Positions 61,172 to 64,000 of a stretch of DNA of 64,000 nt are shown piece after piece. Origin of the DNA: Pseudobdellovibrionaceae bacterium (GTDB lineage Bacteria > Bdellovibrionota > Bdellovibrionia > Bdellovibrionales > Bdellovibrionaceae); contig JAKFYD010000021.1 in assembly GCA_021731025.1 (NCBI GenBank), positions 1 to 64,000 of the forward strand, given 5' to 3'. The position numbers were made by a program, and so were the translations under genes. Position 1 is the stretch's first letter. The number at the start of each line of letters is the position of its first letter. Under the pieces are notes generated by a model. The model was given only the letters and a program-made list of their open reading frames with translations, made no database searches and had not been told where the DNA came from.

Positions 61172-62700
61172 TGACGACGACAGCGATTGAATTCAGAAAG
61201 GTCAGTAAAACTTACGGTGCTTGTCGTGCCAATGACGATCTTTCTTTTAAGGTCACCGCTGGATCCATTCACGGTTTTATTGGCGAAAACGGAGCTGGCA
61301 AATCCACTGCAATGAAAATGCTCTTTGGTTTGGAAACGCCCGACAGCGGCGAGATTTTTGTTTTTGGTCAGCATATTCGCTTTTCTTCAGCCACTGACGG
61401 CATCCAGGCTGGCATTGCTATGGTTCACCAACATTTTATGCTGGCCGAAAATTTAACGGCCTTAGAAAATTTTTTGTTGATTCAAAATTCATCCCGTCCT
61501 TGGAGTTTAAGAAATTATTCTGCAGAATTGGCGGAAGCTCAGAAGTTCGCCCAAAGTTACAATTTTGAAATACCATGGATGAAGCCTGTTCACGAACTGT
61601 CGGTCGGCGAACAACAAAGGCTAGAAATTTTAAAAGCCCTTTCGCAACGGGGTAAAATTTTAATTCTGGACGAGCCCACGGCTGTTTTAACACCCCAAGA
61701 GACTGAAGAACTCTTTAAAAGACTTACCGAGCTTAAGAAACAGGGGCACACTTTAATATTGATTACCCACAAATTAAAAGAGGTTCTAGAAATTACGGAC
61801 GAAATCACCATTTTACGTCAAGGAAAAGTGGTGGCCTCAATGAAAACCTCCGAAGCAACTCCAAGTCTATTGGCCGAAAAAATGATTGGTCATTCTCTAG
61901 ATCAAGAGAGTGAATCTTCCTTGCCTCGATCCACTTCAAAGAATGAAGCATTAAGATTGAATCTTCAAAATATCAAAGCGGTAAAAAATAATGTTCAATT
62001 GCACATTCCTGCCCTAAAACTTCACCACGGGGAAATCATCGGCATTGCCGGTGTCGAAGGAAATGGGCAAAAGGAATTGACCGAGTTGCTGTTAAATCCA
62101 AAATCTTTTTCATCGATTGAAGGTGAACTCGAAATTTTGGGAACTTCGATGAAAAATCATTCCACTGCGCAGATCCGTGAATTATCCTTAGGCGTTTTCC
62201 CTGAAGACCGACTTCGCTTGGGAAGTATTAGTTCAATGAATCTGGTGCAAAATTTTCTGCTGGGTTATCAGAAAAAATTTTCAGCTGCTGGAAAACTTCT
62301 TTCATGGGCTTCGTTAAAGTTGAAAACGATGGAAGGAATTGAAAAATTCAGTGTCTCGCCGTCCGATCCCATGAACACTTTTTCCAGTCTTTCCGGAGGC
62401 AATCAACAAAAGCTTGTTGCCGCCCGCGAGCTCTATTTCAAACCTGATTTGATTTTTGCCTTTCATCCCACGCGAGGGGTCGATATCGGAGCGGCCCACT
62501 TTATTCATCAACAGTTGCTAGCTGCGAAAGCCCGCGGGGCTGGCGTTTTGGTGATTTCTTCTGAACTCGATGAACTTCTGAAATTATCTGATCGTATTTT
62601 GGTCTTGTACCGAGGACAGATCCAAGCTCAGTTTTCGCGAGAGCAATTTGATGAAAATCAGATTGGTGCAGCCATGGGCGGAATTGAGCTCTCGTCATGA
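61171..62700 (+). CDS. double-NBD ABC transporter ATPase (nucleoside/sugar type)
   Basis: The 509-residue ATPase has two nucleotide-binding domains. The first has Walker A GENGAGKST, signature LSVGEQQRLEIL and Walker B ILILDEPTAVLTPQE. The second lacks a conventional Walker A (IAGVEGNGQKELTELL) but has the LSGGNQQKLVAARELYF signature and a degenerate HPTRGVDIGAA Walker B, as is usual in BMP-family importers. It energises the importer in the same unit. Confidence 0.93.
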   Translation: MTTTAIEFRKVSKTYGACRANDDLSFKVTAGSIHGFIGENGAGKSTAMKMLFGLETPDSGEIFVFGQHIRFSSATDGIQAGIAMVHQHFMLAENLTALENFLLIQNSSRPWSLRNYSAELAEAQKFAQSYNFEIPWMKPVHELSVGEQQRLEILKALSQRGKILILDEPTAVLTPQETEELFKRLTELKKQGHTLILITHKLKEVLEITDEITILRQGKVVASMKTSEATPSLLAEKMIGHSLDQESESSLPRSTSKNEALRLNLQNIKAVKNNVQLHIPALKLHHGEIIGIAGVEGNGQKELTELLLNPKSFSSIEGELEILGTSMKNHSTAQIRELSLGVFPEDRLRLGSISSMNLVQNFLLGYQKKFSAAGKLLSWASLKLKTMEGIEKFSVSPSDPMNTFSSLSGGNQQKLVAARELYFKPDLIFAFHPTRGVDIGAAHFIHQQLLAAKARGAGVLVISSELDELLKLSDRILVLYRGQIQAQFSREQFDENQIGAAMGGIELSS

Positions 62701-63734
62701 AGAAAGTCATTCTAGGATTTGCTATTGGTTTAGTCTGCGCCTTAAGTTTAACTTTATTTGCCGGCGAGAATCCCTTTCATATATTTTCGATTTTAGTGAA
62801 GAGCGCGTTTGGATCTAGCTATGATTTGGGTTTAACTCTTTATTATATGACGGCCTTAACTTTTACGGGCTTGTCAGTGAGTCTGGCTTTTTCTGCAGGG
62901 CTTTTTAACATCGGAGCTGAAGGCCAATTGCTCATGGCTTCGCTGGCCGCTGCAGCCTGCGGAATATTATTGCCCGATGTTGCCTGGCCTTGGGCTCCGC
63001 TGCTGGCGACAGTTGTAGCCGCAATTGCTGGAGCTGTATGGGCCCTTGTTCCGGCTTTACTGAAAATTTATCGTGGCAGCCACGAGATTATTGTCACCAT
63101 GATGATGAATTTTATCGCGGCTAGCTTAACCGGTTGGATGATTTTAAAAAAAATCCCAAACCCTGATTCGCAAAATCCAGAATCCGCGAAAGTTTCTTCG
63201 AGTTATCTCTTCAGTGAATTTGATTTTATCAAAAAAGCACTCGGCGAATCCCCGGCCAGCTTGGCTTTGCTGCTCGCGGTGATAGCCGCTTTAAGCTTGT
63301 GGTTCGTGATGAAGTACACGCGGTGGGGTTACGAAGTGCAGATCACTGGTTTAAATTCCCCAGCCGCTGAACGTGCCGGAGTGCCGGTGGAACGCCGACA
63401 AATCCAGGCCTTTTGCGGAGCCGGAGCTTTAGCTGCAGGTGTAGCGGTCACGGAAATTCTTGGGAACTCAGGACAGTTTCGCATAGGTTTTTCCCCCGAG
63501 TTCGGCTTTATCGGTATTGCTGTGGCTTTGATGGCTCGGAATCATCCGTTGGGAATTTTACTTTCCGCTTTTCTGATGGCCAGTCTGCACAAGGGCGCCT
63601 CCGATTTGGATTTTGAAACCACCACCATCACCCGTGACTTTTCAAAAATCATTCAAGGCGTGATTATTCTTTTTGTTGGAGTTCAGTCTTACCGAATTTT
63701 CAAACGACGGAATCCCCATGCTCCCCGAGTTTGA
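62697..63734 (+). CDS. ABC transporter permease (BPD_transp_2, first subunit)
   Basis: The 345-residue protein has about 9-10 hydrophobic helices and the BPD_transp_2 pattern: ALTFTGLSVSLAFSAGLFNIGAEGQLLMASL, GSHEIIVTMMMNFIAASLTGWMILKK, and GLNSPAAERAGVPVERRQIQAFCGAGALAAGVA. It overlaps the ATPase gene as ATGA and the second permease by 17 bases. It forms half of the translocation pore. Confidence 0.92.
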   Translation: MKKVILGFAIGLVCALSLTLFAGENPFHIFSILVKSAFGSSYDLGLTLYYMTALTFTGLSVSLAFSAGLFNIGAEGQLLMASLAAAACGILLPDVAWPWAPLLATVVAAIAGAVWALVPALLKIYRGSHEIIVTMMMNFIAASLTGWMILKKIPNPDSQNPESAKVSSSYLFSEFDFIKKALGESPASLALLLAVIAALSLWFVMKYTRWGYEVQITGLNSPAAERAGVPVERRQIQAFCGAGALAAGVAVTEILGNSGQFRIGFSPEFGFIGIAVALMARNHPLGILLSAFLMASLHKGASDLDFETTTITRDFSKIIQGVIILFVGVQSYRIFKRRNPHAPRV

Positions 63735-64000
63735 TTGGATCCTAGGATCATTTTTAGTTGCGGTTCTTCGGCTATCAACGCCGCTGATCTTTGCAAGCCT
63801 TGGAGGTTTTTTCAGCGAGCGTTCCGGAGTTGTGCAAATTGGACTCGAAGGCTTAATGCTGATTGGAGCTTTTGCTGGCGCGGTGGTCGCTCACGCTGCA
63901 GGTTCCAGCTGGCTAGGATGGATGGCCGCCTTTGCCGCGGGATCTTTCGTTTCCCTGGTCTACGCTTTTTTTGTCATCGAACTCGAAACAAATCAGGTTG
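63718..64000 (+). CDS. ABC transporter permease (second subunit), cut by right edge
   Basis: ATG 63718 starts a frame open to the window edge (94 residues seen). It shows TPLIFASLGGFFSERSGVVQIGLEGLMLIGAFAGA, the N-terminal BPD_transp_2 block of the partner permease, with several hydrophobic helices. It overlaps the first permease by 17 bases, typical of this importer. Confidence 0.9.
   Translation, partial: MLPEFDWILGSFLVAVLRLSTPLIFASLGGFFSERSGVVQIGLEGLMLIGAFAGAVVAHAAGSSWLGWMAAFAAGSFVSLVYAFFVIELETNQV

Overview
The window looks like chromosome of a Bdellovibrio-type predatory bacterium (Bdellovibrionota). The grounds are a flgF-to-fliW flagellar operon carrying csrA, a tadC gene linked to FHA-domain proteins, yggS-proC-divIVA synteny in a Gram-negative-type genome, and many secreted or lipid-anchored proteins of unknown function. 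Base composition is slightly AT-rich by eye; I did not compute it. No tRNA, rRNA or CRISPR array was seen, and no stretch above 300 bases lacks a gene.

Region by region: 1-1750 is a graveyard of insertion sequences (IS5-like and IS66 remnants). 1819-6493 holds two secreted proteins of unknown function on the minus strand, then a secreted HExxH protein translationally coupled to a putative TPR/winged-helix regulator on the plus strand, with a near-perfect sigma-54 promoter upstream. 6490-16340 is one minus-strand flagellar operon (flgF-G-A-H-I-J-M-N-K-L-csrA-fliW) with its own candidate sigma-54 promoter. 16558-18734 is a lytic transglycosylase plus aspartate kinase. 18731-21037 is a very long low-complexity cysteine- and glycine-rich exported protein. 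21193-25046 is recA, pncC, pgpA, a DUF4442 protein, an XRE regulator and recX; then alaS (25099-27828).

27893-37440 contains a small secreted protein, a DUF1653-GNAT fusion, and a minus-strand run: dgk1-like kinase, pssA, asd, a CFI-box protein, a beta-barrel protein, truA, rplM, rpsI; then a single-pass envelope protein and exbB-exbD. 37547-45988 holds a degenerate sulfatase-like lipoprotein and a minus-strand cluster tadC-DUF192-FHA/PAS-FHA/TPR-FHA2/TPR-PP2C-like, in which the phosphatase appears to have lost its metal ligands. 46017-48982 is maf, yggS, proC, divIVA. 48994-52916 has a barrel-like protein, an MFS transporter, a rhodanese and a lipoprotein with a Met/Thr heptad repeat. 53125-55806 is valS, followed by a candidate two-gene PIN-like toxin-antitoxin pair, envelope proteins, a 2OG-Fe(II) oxygenase and trmO. 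60197-64000 is a BMP-family nucleoside-type ABC importer that runs off the right edge.

The most unusual signal is a dispersed palindromic element present twice (36256-36379 and 48192-48316). Its 79-80 nt core is conserved. Each copy is closed by a perfect 22-23 bp outer stem of different sequence, lies just after one gene's stop codon and about 60 nt before the next gene's start, and has the same orientation relative to transcription. That pattern points to a structured RNA or a stem-conserving mobile repeat. Other noteworthy points are the dead PP2C/FHA/Tad cluster, the enlarged PIN-like toxin candidate, the Met/Thr heptad lipoprotein, and the sigma-54-driven HExxH/regulator pair.
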